A stretch of DNA of 64,000 nucleotides. It comes from Anthopleura xanthogrammica. Taxonomy: Eukaryota > Cnidaria > Anthozoa > Actiniaria > Actiniidae. Location of the stretch: positions 18,834,860 through 18,898,859 of the forward strand of contig OZ025206.1 of the NCBI GenBank assembly GCA_964019055.1. The letters run 5' to 3'. Shown one piece after another: positions 32,514-44,108 of the stretch. The stretch's first letter is position 1. Each line of letters begins with the position of its first letter. The translations under genes and the position numbers were made by a program. Below the pieces are notes generated by a model. It did not search any database. It was not told the DNA's origin and saw nothing but the letters and a program-made list of their open reading frames with translations.

Positions 32514-32705
32514 ATTACTGCTATTTTCATAAACATGCGAACTCGGTATCTGCGAGCTGCACGCTGAAATTTGGTTTTTCGCTTCCATCGATTAAACATA
32601 ATCAGTCGGTACCTTTTATATTTTTGACTGGCGGTAGTGAAAAACCAAATTCCAACGGGCAACTCGCAACTACAGAGTTCGCGTGTTTATGAAAATTGCA
32701 GTAAC
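32514..32705. mobile_element. Foldback element, arms about 69 bp
   Basis: ttactgctattttcataaac, then atgcgaactcgg ... aaatttggtttttcgc is matched in inverse by gtgaaaaaccaaattcc ... gagttcgcgtgtttatgaaa, then attgcagtaa. Confidence 0.85.
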
Positions 32706-32732
32706 TTTCATTGTGGATGTGAATTGGGGATC

Positions 32733-32874
32733 AAGTTAGAGTCATTCCAATAAACCTGGGCGCTACTAATAACCTGTTAGTGTTTATCATGTGTAAAAGA
32801 ACAAAAGACAAAACGTTTAGCATCTAATAATTTTTATTTGATTAATAGTGCCCAGGTTTATTGAAATGACTCTA
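32733..32874. mobile_element. Inverted-repeat element, arms about 32 bp
   Basis: gagtcattccaataaacctg, then ggcgctactaat is inverted as attaatagtgcccaggttta, then ttgaaatgactc. The total is about 142 bp. Confidence 0.88.
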
Positions 32875-32879
32875 TGGTT

Positions 32880-33010
32880 GATCCTATCAAGAAGACCATA
32901 AGGGTCCTTGGGATCAAGGGTACCTCTTACCTCTTGGGTCTCGGGTTCGGATCCGAAGTTAGAGTTTATTAGGTCTCCCCTTTGATTTGAGGGTTTTTCT
33001 CCGCGAAATT
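32880..33010 (+). mobile_element. Very degraded SINE-like fragment
   Basis: ctcgggttcggatccgaagt resembles a B box. tttgagggtttttctccgcg and aaattccaattc resemble the SINE body. Confidence 0.45.
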
Positions 33011-33263
33011 CCAATTCAAACTGTGAATATTAGCAGTGCCCTGGCAGCTCAGAGGTTTTTTCATGGTATCAAAAAACGTTCCAAGGATATGATCTCTTGA
33101 TATGCTATAGGGTATATATATATATAAATGGATTTGAATTGAGGTTGTATATAGCTGAGGTGGAGAACATGTTCCAAAGCAAAAGGGTGCCCAGGTCATT
33201 CATTTCTTATGCACATCGTGAGCAATGTCTACTACAGAACTTATATTCGTTGATTTACGGTTG

Positions 33264-33392
33264 CAGATATCAGAGTTACACTCCACTGCCTTGTGGCATT
33301 TGGGTCAGTTTCTATACATTTACTGTATTGTTGACCCAAATGCCTCGACTTGAAACAATTGTTTGAAGACAATGGAGTGTAACTCTGATATC
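33264..33392. mobile_element. Inverted-repeat element
   Basis: gcagatatcagagttacact, then cca and gcatttgggtca on the left; tgacccaaatgc and tggagtgtaactctgatatc, then tgc on the right. Confidence 0.85.
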
Positions 33393-33995
33393 TGCTATTT
33401 TTTTGCTATGTTCTCCAAATTGAGGGAATATGATTTTGAATAAAATTCGTGAAGCATTTTGTTAGTGGTAGTAAAATGACGCCATCATGCAAACGTCCTA
33501 TTTAATTATATCTTTATGAGTCTATTTATACCCGAGCCAAATGCGGCAAAAAAAAAACATACTTTCGAAACTATTCAGTTGGTTCGGACAAGCTGTCTCC
33601 ATATGTCTGGTATATATGTCTAGTATTCACGACAACTGATGACATACTATATTCGATTTAACCTCATGGCAGGTGTGCTAGAAAATACCAGAACAACAAA
33701 ATCCCAATAACAACGCGAAGAAACTGAAGACAAAAGAGGCAATATAATACGCTTTAGTGTGGTTTTGAATCACATAGGCCGGGAAACATGAATAGATTTT
33801 AAAATACATTCGTTTTTAATTAACAGTGATGACAACAATAAAAACTCGGAATTTCTCCACTGTCAAATTATACATTGGAAAGTAGCTGGAGATTCTAGAA
33901 CAGCTCTGTCACAAAAGAAGAGCTTCATCTTCATCTTTGTTTTTGAAGAGAAGGGTGGAAGGAAAATGACGTCTGTCCACTTGTTGTCTTCCTCT

Positions 33996-34051
33996 CCCCT
34001 CCCCTCCCCTCCCCTCCCCTCCCCTCCCCTCCCCTCCCCTCCCCTCCCCTC
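33996..34051. repeat. (CCCCT)n microsatellite
   Basis: Eleven or so perfect cccct units, about 80 nt past the LRRC46 stop codon (on the minus strand, GGGGA). Confidence 0.95.
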
Positions 34052-34129
34052 TCACAAGAACCATGCAGGATAAATTTCCTTGTATTTTCGTTATCTTTGT
34101 TGTCCTTTACATGTAAATTTCCTTTATCC

Positions 34130-37100
34130 TTATTGACTATTTGACTTCCGTATGCGAGCCTTCTCTTCCGCTTCTCTTTCCCTTGCTCGACGAGCTGTAT
34201 TGATGGCATCGGTGCGCAAGTTTTCAAGCTCGTCTAACCTCTTTTCGTGGTTGGCATCTTCCTGAAGTATAACATGTGAAAAATCATGAGTTTAATATCT
34301 TGATCACCATCGACCAATCCAAGCGGAGTGCGCGCATGACGAAACCGCGCAACATGCAAAATTCAGGTACTGTTTTTTCTAGTAACCGCAATTCATGAAG
34401 TATACGCGCGCAGAAACACATCGTGTTTGTGCCTCAGTAACGTATCGTCAATGCAGCCGGTACGAAAGAGTAAACCAAACTTAGATTTAAGATAAACAAA
34501 CGCTTTTAAAGTTCTTTTTTTGGGGTAACACAACTGATATCACGCGAGTACTGAAAGCTGTATTGAAATAAAGATGTTCATGTCTGATCATCTGTACACA
34601 GCCTTGACAAGATCTCGAGTGACTGGAAGTGTAAATGCAGTGTTGGAGGGCTTATTCTCTGCGTGCAAGATTTAAGATTCGAGTTAAAGATTTAAGATTT
34701 ATGCAGATGATTAATATTCTTATTGATAAAGTTAAGTGAGCTCGGGTATAAGTTATATGTTGCCCTTGCGTGAGTGAAAGTGTAAACACAGTGTTTCAGG
34801 GCTCATCATCTGCAGGCAACCTTGACAAGATCTCTGATACTAAAAGGTTTGAATACATTTGTCTTTTTACAGAGACGATGCAAATACTGATAAACTTAAG
34901 TGCACTTCGGGTCAGGAGTTCATGTGTCGTCACCCTCGTGTAACTGAATTTTTTTCCGAAACACATGAGTTGCAATGTTCCCAGTGGTAGATCCCAATAT
35001 ATTCGTATCAGGGTTCCCACTCATCCAGAAAAATAAAATTCCCTGACTTTCCCCTGACAATTCCCTGACCAAAAACCATTTTTTACTGACCACACTGTGC
35101 ACTTATTTGATGAAAAATTCTATTTTTTTGGTGGTTCGACCAAAGGGAGCCCAACTGAAAATTCTGAATTTAAAAAGATTTTGTGAAGGCGAACAAAAAT
35201 TCCTTGACTTTTGGGTAAATTGCAAAAATTCATTGACCGAAATCAAAATTCACTGACAATTCCCTGACATTGAAAAAAATTAGAATTCACTGACTTTTCC
35301 CTGACCGTGGGAACCCTGTTTATATATGGGGACAATCGAAATAAAGATAAAAGTAGGTTCAGGTTGTGTCGCGTTAGCTGTATTTACTCCAGTTGATGTC
35401 AGATCATTTTAGCGCCGTTTTGACAAGGAGTCGAGTAGAATTTCCGTGTAAGTTTTACACCAAAGGAGACGATTACAATACAGATAAAGGTCTGTCTGCG
35501 GTTACTGATGAATTAGCGTATGTTGAGCCAGTCAGTTGGTATCGAGACATGGAAGATATGCTAAACAAACACTTACTTTCATCGTGCGGATTTTGGCGCG
35601 CACGAGAATATCGTTGCAATATTGGTCTAGTGTGCCTGTAAAAAAAATACAGAAAAAAAAATTAGCTAACAGTCACGTGACTTTAATTGAATGGCCAAAA
35701 CTGGTTTCATATATTTTCAAAAACATTGTGTTTAATTTGTTTAATTATTAATGTCGAACTTTTTCAATGCTATTTTGATGCTATAATGGACTGTCAATCT
35801 TAAGATGTTAAGTATTTTGTGGTTTGTAAGGCCTAGTTTGAGCGTCGAACTTTTCATGAGCCGATGAGTAATGAGTCATTGAAAAACGATGGATAATAAG
35901 GCGGTCTTCTCTGATGTCATTAGGTTCGGCTCATGGTAAGATCGACGTTTGAACTGGGCCTTAGCCACTGTTTGGGTAGAACTTTCATCTAAGGTCTGTG
36001 ACAGAGTTCATCACAGATGTGATGTAAGAGCATTGGTGACAGCGTGTGAGGTGTTAGAGGCCATCAAATTTTTCATTAAAAAAAAAGACATAAAGCCGAT
36101 GTTTACGTACTTGCTTCAGCATTGCCTTGATTCTCAGTTACATTTTCGTCTTCTTGTTCATCATCATCTTCATCATCTGATTCTGTTTCACTTTCATTGC
36201 TTAAAGATCATAAGAATATTCATATATTATACAACATTACAATTCATGAGAACCAGAATTTGAATGACAACCAAGTGCCTACGTTTTTAAAATATTTTAT
36301 ATTATACCAGAAACACGAATGTAAATGTTACTACTAGATTACTCACACTGGACAACCAGCTTGTTGTCTGTCTGCTTTGGTGATGTTGCTTCCATCAAGC
36401 TGTTCAATTTTATCAAGTGACTGTAGTATTTTAACTCTAAAAAAAAAAGAAATTTTACAGAAAACTTTCTTCTGTGAAGTACAGTGCTTTCCAATCACAT
36501 GTGCAAATCATACAAGTTGTAGTCATGACAAAGTTGGATTTGGTGGATGTCAATCAAGGCGTTTCCACAATATTCGACTTGGCATGTGCCTTGATAACTT
36601 TGTGTTTCCTGATCATGTCATGGAAGTGCTTTGATTGATTTGCACCAAAACCTTATTTTGTCTCTATGGCAATTCGCATATGAGATTGGGAAGTGTTGTA
36701 ATGGATTGTATAATACCAGACTTAGGTGTGGCAATGCTAATATTCACTTATAGACTGTCAACAGTCCCTCTTTTTCCTCCCCTCCAGACTCAGTCTAGAT
36801 GGGGTTTTCCCTTTTTTGGATGCAAAGGCTGTAGTATAAGGAACTAACTTGTCTCCTTGACTCTTTGGGAGAGCATTTACAGTATTTTGAAAATGGTTGA
36901 AAAAAAATTATATAAAACACAGGTAACCCAATGCAAGCATCATTTCCCTTCTTGAATTCATTTTTCCAGTCTAAGAGTCTATGTTATGTTAATTCTGACC
37001 TGTAGTCATTGTGTTTCACACATGGATTCCCAGTCAAATTTACGATAATCAAGCTTTTGGGAAGTTCCTCTACAAGAAGAAAGCAAAAGTAAAACAAATA

Positions 37101-39668
37101 TTTTTAACTATATGGTAAAAGTTTGAATGTGTTGAAAGGAATTTACTGTAATCAAAGTTCTTTTTGGCTCCCTTCAGCATGCTTCTTTCTTTTGCATTCC
37201 AAAAAATGTCCATACACCACCATGGAGGAAATTGGAAATTCTCAGGAGGTGGGGGTGGGGGTGTTAGTGGTGGTGGTGGGGGGGGGGGGGGGGGGGGTTG
37301 AGGTCAGCTAGGAAAAACAAATATGGAAGAAAATGGGAAATTCCAGAGGGGTGGGGGGATCTTTTTTAAATATAATCCTCCATTGCAGATTTTGGTAACA
37401 AAAAGGCCAATATTATTTTCTCTCACAACCCTGTAGCAATAAAATACACTGAAAATACTAAATACCTGGATCAAAATCTTCAATTTGATTATCTGATAAA
37501 TCAAGAAACATTAAGGAATGGAGATGTTTTAAGTTCTCTATTTTCTTGATCTTGTTGTTAGCTAGTGTAAGGAACCTTAATAAATATACACAGAAAAAAA
37601 GGAGATTACAGGTTGTAATTTTATAGATTGTTATGTTTTACCAACTAAGGTCTTATCAATCAACCTTACCTTAGCTTGGGTAGGGAATCAATATTTTCGA
37701 TTTTGGTGATTTCATTCTACAAAGGAAATTAGAGGACATTCAGACATAATGTGAACATCCAATCCAGCTGTACAAAAAAATTAAGCAAGAATAGGATTGA
37801 AGAATCGATCCACTGAAAATAAAAATCACTTGAAAATGACATCGGACGATGTCGAAATGTTGTGAAATCAACCTTGCGTTTGTGTTTATTTTAATAAGAA
37901 TAGGATTGTCGTTGTAATTTGAGCGGCTCTCACCCTAGTTTTATAAGTCACATATTGTGTGGAATTCAAAGAGATGGGGATCAATGGACCTGTCTCAAAA
38001 TTATATTGAATGCGAGGCTAACATGGAACACGAAAGAAATGCCACAAATTCCATCAAGAAAAAGTGTGCTTTCTTTTGTGTTTCATGTTAGCCTCTCATC
38101 CATGATAATTTTGAGAAAGGTCCATTATGGCAAATATTGGCTTTAATTTTTTTTAAATCACATACTTCAACTTTTTCGCTTTAATTTCTTGTTATTGTAT
38201 TGGGAAGAGACTGAGAGCTAGGGCCTCAAAGCTAAGCATCAAAGCATGCTGTGATTGGTCAGTTTGTGTGTACACTGGACACCTGGGTACCCCCCTCCCA
38301 AATAGCATAGCTAGTATGTCTATCTGCCTTTTCAATCTATACTTACATTCTGCAAATAAAGATTAGTTACAGGTCCAAGACATTCCAAATTATCAATATT
38401 CTTGATGTTCTCACGATCCAAACGAACATGGCTCAATGTTAGCATGCTATCAGCTCTGAAAAACATGTGGGATTGGCTTTTTATTTTATACAGTATGTCT
38501 GATGGGTACCATGAATTATGAAATTATACATTTATCAACTCTCAACATGTATCTGGGTTGCCTATTGTACATGACAATAGTAAAGAATCCAAAGCCCAAA
38601 ATTGGTAGTCTCCTTCGCAGCCGTCATTAGTTTTGGTCCCAGATCCTCTGAGGCCCTCTCCACTAACCCGTTAGTGGAGAAGGCCCAGGAGGATCTGGGA
38701 CCGAAACTAATGACGGCTGTGAAGGAGACTACAAAATTGAGGTCAGTAGGTAATGTCAGTAGGTTTGCTAGGGTGTTGGTTTGGCTAACACCCTAGTGCC
38801 ACCAATGTTGGTGCTTGCCATTAGGATAGATTTCGTATGAATGTGAAAACTTCAGTGCCATGTGAATGCCTTGCCATGGCCATGATGTTTATCTGTAATT
38901 TTGATTGGTTGATTTTTTGCCCAACCACATTCATGCTGTGAGCATTTCACAATCATAGTAAATCTGCTCTACCTGGTCAAGCATGTACCACTAGTGGCAT
39001 AGCAAGGGGGCAGCCCCCCCCCCCCCCCCCAAGTTTGATCTTGGCACTGAAATGTCTAATTATTGTGTCTTGCGATTTATTATAAGTTGCCATGGGGCTT
39101 TATGAATTTGGCACATTTGTGACACACAGTGTGGGAGCCTGATAAGATTCAATATTATTGGTCCATTCAAAATGCATGCCCACAAAGTGAGACATAAATA
39201 CTGTACCTACTGATCGAATTTTACAGTTCCCTTAATTGCCGATAAATTTGCAATCATCAGGAGAAGAACTTTAAATGAATACATCTCCAACACAATTTAG
39301 ACTTACATTTTGTCTGCTGATAGTTGCTTTGTGTTGACGTTTCGTTTGGCAATCAGAGAAACAGAGATTTCTGTGGCTCCTACAAGAGCAGAAGTGCTGT
39401 TATCAAAACAACTCTGGAATATCTTAGTCAACAAAGTTTGTAAACCAGTATAAAGAAAAATAAATATAAATAAAGAAGGTTATCATGTATGCTAAAAGCC
39501 TGTAATAGCAGTGTAACAAGACGTAACTATGGACGCTTTCAGTTTCAAAACAAATTTTTGTCGTTAAAAAAGCTGTGGAGTTTCTTCTTTTCTTTTCACT
39601 TAAACCGTCATGTTATGAAAATATATACCTTTTGATTTCGTTCTAGGATGGGTGTTGCTCTCCATCAT
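34130..39668 (-). CDS. LRRC46: Leucine-rich repeat-containing protein 46-like, 10 exons, 272 aa
   Basis: Exons are 39629-39668, 39307-39379, 38347-38455, 37670-37716, 37466-37575, 37000-37069, 36347-36436, 36111-36199, 35577-35635 and 34130-34261; every junction is phase-consistent (819 nt). The protein starts MMESNTHPRTKSKGATEISV. It has SDS22-type leucine-rich repeats from about residue 45: LSHVRLDRENIKNIDNLECL, VTNLYLQNNEITKIENIDSL, RFLTLANNKIKKIENLKHL and MFLDLSDNQIED. A capping segment follows (LIIVNLTGNPC), then an acidic stretch (NESETESDDEDDDEQEDEN) and a C-terminal coiled coil (EKRLDELENLRTDAINTARR). The order matches LRRC46, known in mammals as a sperm-flagellum and ciliary protein. 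The LRRs probably bind a partner protein; no catalytic site is present. The ATG is doubled (ATGATG); I chose the first. A GGCGCCATCTTG motif lies about 70 nt upstream. Confidence 0.9.
34560..35010. repeat. Repeated ccttgacaagatctc blocks
   Basis: gatcatctgtacacagcctt, then gacaagatctcgag at 34577 and tcatcatctgcaggcaacct, then tgacaagatctctgat at 34802 are direct copies about 225 bp apart, each preceded or followed by aagtgtaaa.cagtgtt. A related block (gtcagatcattttagcgccg) is at 35398. Confidence 0.6.
35012..35322. mobile_element. Non-autonomous hAT-like element with cagggttcccac termini
   Basis: It begins cagggttcccac and ends gtgggaaccctg, with internal repeats of attccctgac/ttcactgac. 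This terminus is widespread among animal hAT-type non-autonomous elements. It lies in the last LRRC46 intron. Confidence 0.75.
36490..36692. mobile_element. Foldback element of the tcaatcaa family, copy 2
   Basis: Left arm ccaatcacatgtgcaaatca ... tttggtggatgtcaatcaag; right arm tttgattgatttgcaccaaa, then accttattttg. It lies in an LRRC46 intron. Confidence 0.78.
37265..37302. repeat. GT/G-rich simple repeat
   Basis: ggtggtggtgg followed by a run of about 18 G in an LRRC46 intron. Confidence 0.8.
37760..38290 (+). repeat. Dispersed repeat family B, copy 2, interrupted by a foldback element
   Basis: Same block order as 27645-27880 (ccagctgt, attaagc, tgtaatttgag, gagctagggcc, tgtgattggtc, cactggacacctgg). 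The copy is split by the inverted-repeat element at 37983-38128. Confidence 0.75.
37983..38128. mobile_element. Inverted-repeat element nested in a dispersed repeat
   Basis: Arms of about 57 bp: aatggacctgtctcaaaatt ... gaggctaacatggaacacga, inverted as tttgtgtttcatgttagcct ... aattttgagaaaggtccatt. Confidence 0.9.
38605..38732. mobile_element. Near-perfect 128-bp hairpin element
   Basis: gtagtctccttcgcagccgt ... ccctctccactaac is followed at once by gttagtggagaaggcc ... acggctgtgaaggagactac. The arms of about 63 bp meet with almost no loop and only a few mismatches. It lies in an LRRC46 intron. Confidence 0.92.
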
Positions 39669-42600
39669 TAAAGATATAAGATTTAGACGGTTTTATTTTG
39701 CCAACGGAACAGCAAGATTTCTTCTGTTTTCCTTGTTTGGCGCCATCTTGAACCCAGAAGACATAACCACAGGAAGTCCAATCTTTGGAATATTCATCTT
39801 ACGGAACTGACTTAGAGGGGAGGGGTGGGGTGACTCGTACACTCACTTCTGGAAGTGGATCATGGAATCCTAGATTTTGTCCTCTGAAGTATTTCCAAAA
39901 CTAAAAGTAAAATCGCATAATTAAACGATTTGCACGCATGCCAAACAACGTATTTTTTTCTAAATATAGTATTAAAAAACGGACAGATCGAGCATTTCAA
40001 TGAGAGGGGAGGGGTACTGACCTGATCTCTACCAGTTTGACCACCTTGTCCCTAAAAAGATTAATCTGCCTATATCTTACCAGAACGCAATGGAAAGTCC
40101 GAAACAGAGAATGGAATCACCAACATGAGATATTTTTTAAAAAACGTTATCAAAAAACTCGCCAAAATTCAGTTTAGAATTCTTACCATTCAGAATTGAG
40201 TAAAAATCAATAATTTTACTACATATGTTTTCGAATAAGTGTTCCACAATACATCTGGACCTTTACTATTATGGACTATTTTTTCCCTAAAGGAGAGGCG
40301 ACACAGGGATCCCATCTCGGTTTACAACTCGGCTTATCAACGCAACATGACGAACAGAAAACACGAAAGGCGATTAGAAAGAAAACTTCTTGAATTCATC
40401 AAAAAAATCAAAAAAGGTTAAAATGGATTCATCGTACTATAGGCTGACAAGAAAAACGAACTTGGGCTTCCTGTGGAGGGACTTTACATGCCGACTTTCG
40501 CTTTAGCTCCCTCTCAGTCTCTTCAGACTGCCATTAGTTCTTCGATTCAATTCCTTTTATTGGAAGTGCCGCTAAAAACCATTTAAAGTATTACTCGCTT
40601 TATTGTTTTTTTATATGAAATTAGGTTTTCCTCTTAAAAGCGTTCACTTTAAAAAAAATACTGCTCGCACCATTTTGTTGCCGGAGGCAATAATAATGTT
40701 TTTTAAGAAGGTCAAATTACCGATTTTCAATGAGAAATTTTACGATTTCAGAATTTATTCTAGTATATGTCTTATAGGGGATATTTTTTCCATGTTTCAT
40801 ACTTTTCCTGTTAGGCTCTTCGTACTCCTATATTTAATTCGTGATGCGCAAACCGCAAAGCTGAAAGGTGTCAGTCCGCGTCAGCAATATCAGCTATACA
40901 AAATGTACTAAATTTAACTATCGTTACATATTTACATATATTGTCCGAAGGCGATTTCTAAACCCATACATGGAACATTGCATAGCGCTGTTCTCTCAAA
41001 GACGGAGTAGAAAGACTGTTTTCTTTGCCGGCTATACATGTTTGATCAGCAATTCCCGAATCAAATCCGAAGATCCATACATCCATTCGTTCGTTCGTTC
41101 GTTCGTTCGTTCTTTCGATTCTTTCTCAGCGTGACTCAGCCACGCTCCGATTCCTTCCGCGGCTCTTTAATTTTTTTAAATTTAATTTTTTTTCTTTCCT
41201 TCTTTCTTTCTGCTTAAAACAGTGACTCACCTCTCCATCGATCAGTCTGTCCATTCGTTCATTCTATTGCTTTTTCATTTTGTTTCAGTTATTTGTTTTC
41301 AACCAATACCAACCAGAATAAAATTAAGTAATATATTTCATACACCAATCACTGTGAAACGGTGTCAGGCGCATATATACATATGTCAAAACCGGGCGGT
41401 CTGTTTCCGACTCATGATCAGATCACCGTTTTTCCGTTGAATTTAGAATATTTTCAGACAAAGAACTATATAATAAAACCAGGTAAACTGATCATACTAG
41501 AAGAATTACAAGCAGTTCACATTAAAATTCCTACGATTAAGCTTTCAAATTCTGACATATTATAGCCTCAATTTTTTAACTTGGGACATGGCAACGGTAA
41601 CTAACGGTGGGACACTTACGCATGCGTCCTTGTGCAGATGTTTATAACGCGTAACGAGTCGCTACTTTAACATAGTTCTATAATATGCAAATTAGTGCAT
41701 ATTTTCCGGCCACCCTTCTACGGCTTTCCGGTTTTACGCATTGGAAACTGAAAAGTAGAGTCTGAAATACGCTTTGGTCTTTTTCTAGATTGATGTTTCT
41801 CAATCAAAAACATTCAATCGATCTTTCTCGGCAAAATTAAAGGCATCTGTTTTCCCCCCTCAGTTTAGCTGCTTCAATTCAACTCAATACCAGCAGTACT
41901 TCATCTGGCATGTGCCAGTTGCTCTTAATTTGCCAGGTAGTCGTCGCGACTGCTGCTTTAGGCTCGAGGGCTAGTCTTTAAATTCTACATGGAGCCTACG
42001 ATAAAAGTGGTTTATTAAGGCCCAATTACTAAAAACAGTCTTTTATGTGATTTTTTTATTTGTATCGAAACTCATTTTGTGCCATGACATTCCAGTTGAA
42101 ATACGACATGATTATTTCGTGGTTTTTCCGTCAATAAAATAGATTTCCGAGAGTTGAATTGACCGGATACATCATTTTTTTACTGAATGTGTTGGTGGTT
42201 TTTAAGATTGATTCAGGATTTTTCCAGAAGCCCAGAAACATAAACACCAAATTCTCAATACCATCTCATAATACATTTAAAAAAATTAGTTTACTTCAAT
42301 ATCCATGGGATAATACTTCCTGTATTCAAGTAGTCCAAGGAAAAATACAGTGAAGGCCAATCAACTATCTTTATTTATGTTTTTCTCTTTCCAACTACAA
42401 AAAGCAGGAAATTTTCTTAAGGCTATTCACTCTGTTCGCACTCTTTTCATTGTCGCCCATGGCCTTGTTTTAATATCAGTTCCAAACTCAATTATAATAA
42501 CAAAATTTAAAATGTTTCGGATATGAAAAGAAACCTTTTTACTGCCATTAGCGGTATCTTCTAGTTTGTGGTAGGCCGTTGTTATCACTAGAATTGTATA

Positions 42601-42880
42601 GAATTATCAAACTGGTGGTTTTAGACCAATTTACACTTATTTCATAAATTCATTCCCAGTCATTTATTCAATTTATTACGTTGCGTCGCTCGCCTGGGAA
42701 GGTTAGCTGTTACTTTAGACAGCGATGGGAGACTTCTGCAGCCATTTATACGTTTTTTCATGCTTCTGAATTGGATCTACAGGCAGGTCAGATGGGTTTG
42801 GATAATCGTTTTCCTTATCTCTGCAATTAAGACTGCTTCCTAAAATGTTTTAGTGAATCCACCCCCAAGGATCTACTGTG
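39669..42880. other. Gene-free region between LRRC46 and integrin beta
   Basis: It holds the LRRC46 promoter (39669-39800), a (CGTT)n microsatellite at 41089-41113 and otherwise AT-rich sequence. Plus-strand ORFs of 60-100 codons at 40239, 40603, 40868, 41222 and 42159 show no recognisable motif. Confidence 0.55.
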
Positions 42881-43066
42881 GATTGGTCACGGGGTGTGTC
42901 GTGACGTCACATAGTTGGTATGCAAATCTCGACAAGTCAGCTTCCGGTGGCTTCACTGATATTCTGGTAACGTGTTCGGATGTTATGGAATACTTGGTCA
43001 GGCAGCACTTGTTCTGCTGAGCAAAGCCGCCCTTAAACTCAATATCAAGAACCTCAGCTCAAAAAG
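42880..43066 (+). promoter_or_regulatory. Probable promoter and first non-coding exon of integrin beta
   Basis: A consensus donor (ctcaaaaag|gtaggt) ends a non-coding stretch at 43066, and the coding exon at 44094 opens with a strong acceptor (tttttttttacag). A palindromic CRE (TGACGTCA) lies at 42902-42909. The exact transcription start is unknown. Confidence 0.5.
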
Positions 43067-44108
43067 GTAGGTAAATAACATCTCTTGGTGTGGATATATC
43101 TAGGTTTAGCTGGAAAACGAGATGTTTTGAATGAAGTGAATTTATTTGTCATTCAGAGCTGCTTCACTCTGCTCGCTTGCTGAATGACTGAGGCCACAAG
43201 TCACAGCAAAACTTTTTTGAACCGCTCGACAAGTTGCTCGGTGGTCACCAACGTTTGTTTTCTCTGAAGCATACTCAATTATCTTGAAGCAACTGTCAAG
43301 TTTTCTTTCAATTTGCAAACAGATAGTGTCAAGAAAAAAATCATTAAAGCAAAGCAAAACCTAGCTTCACCTAATGATTTACGCGCCCAACGCCAACACA
43401 CTAACGCACACGACAAGCTTCATTAATGTCCATCTTGTATTTACTCTCGAACAGCTGCTCCATTATTTAGACTAACTAATCGTTTGTCTACCCAGAAATG
43501 TGTCTAAATAATTCTTCGTTTTGTTCTCTCTTGAGCTCTCATCATTTATTTTCCTGCGTGACTCCGTGGCGCTTGACATCATTAAATATTTTCTCTTCAC
43601 AACAACATTGACACCTATATAGCTGTCTTCTGGAGGCTCGAAGAGCTGTTCTTTTACTCTTCATACGAAGCCGTTAGATTACAAACGCTTTTAGAATATT
43701 GGCCTACGTATATTTAGGAACTCGATGAATTTGCTCTGTTCCAGAAAGATAAAAATCGATGCATTTTACATGGAATTTGTGTTGGAGACTAAATCTCGCG
43801 TTAGACATCAAATATGTCGCGAATCCTAACTATTTCGAAGCTCCTTACTATTGCAAATGACATATAAAAGGCACCAAATGTTTGTTTTCTAGAGGAAATG
43901 AAGGAAATTAGGCGGCTCTCAAGCCTTTGACAATAGGTAGCGGCTGATGTAGAGGGACGTGTTTTTGATTAAATGTCGATATGAAATGTGAAATTCATTT
44001 CAATACGATAATCCCCAATGCTGAACATATATAATTTGAAGCCAAGACATTTGGACTTCATCCTCTGATGCATTGTCGTTTTTTTTTTTACAGGGATCAG
44101 AGATAACA

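Noticed and set aside
40239..41565. Series of 60-100 codon plus-strand ORFs
   Set aside because: AT-rich translation without motifs, splice structure or similarity that I recognise.
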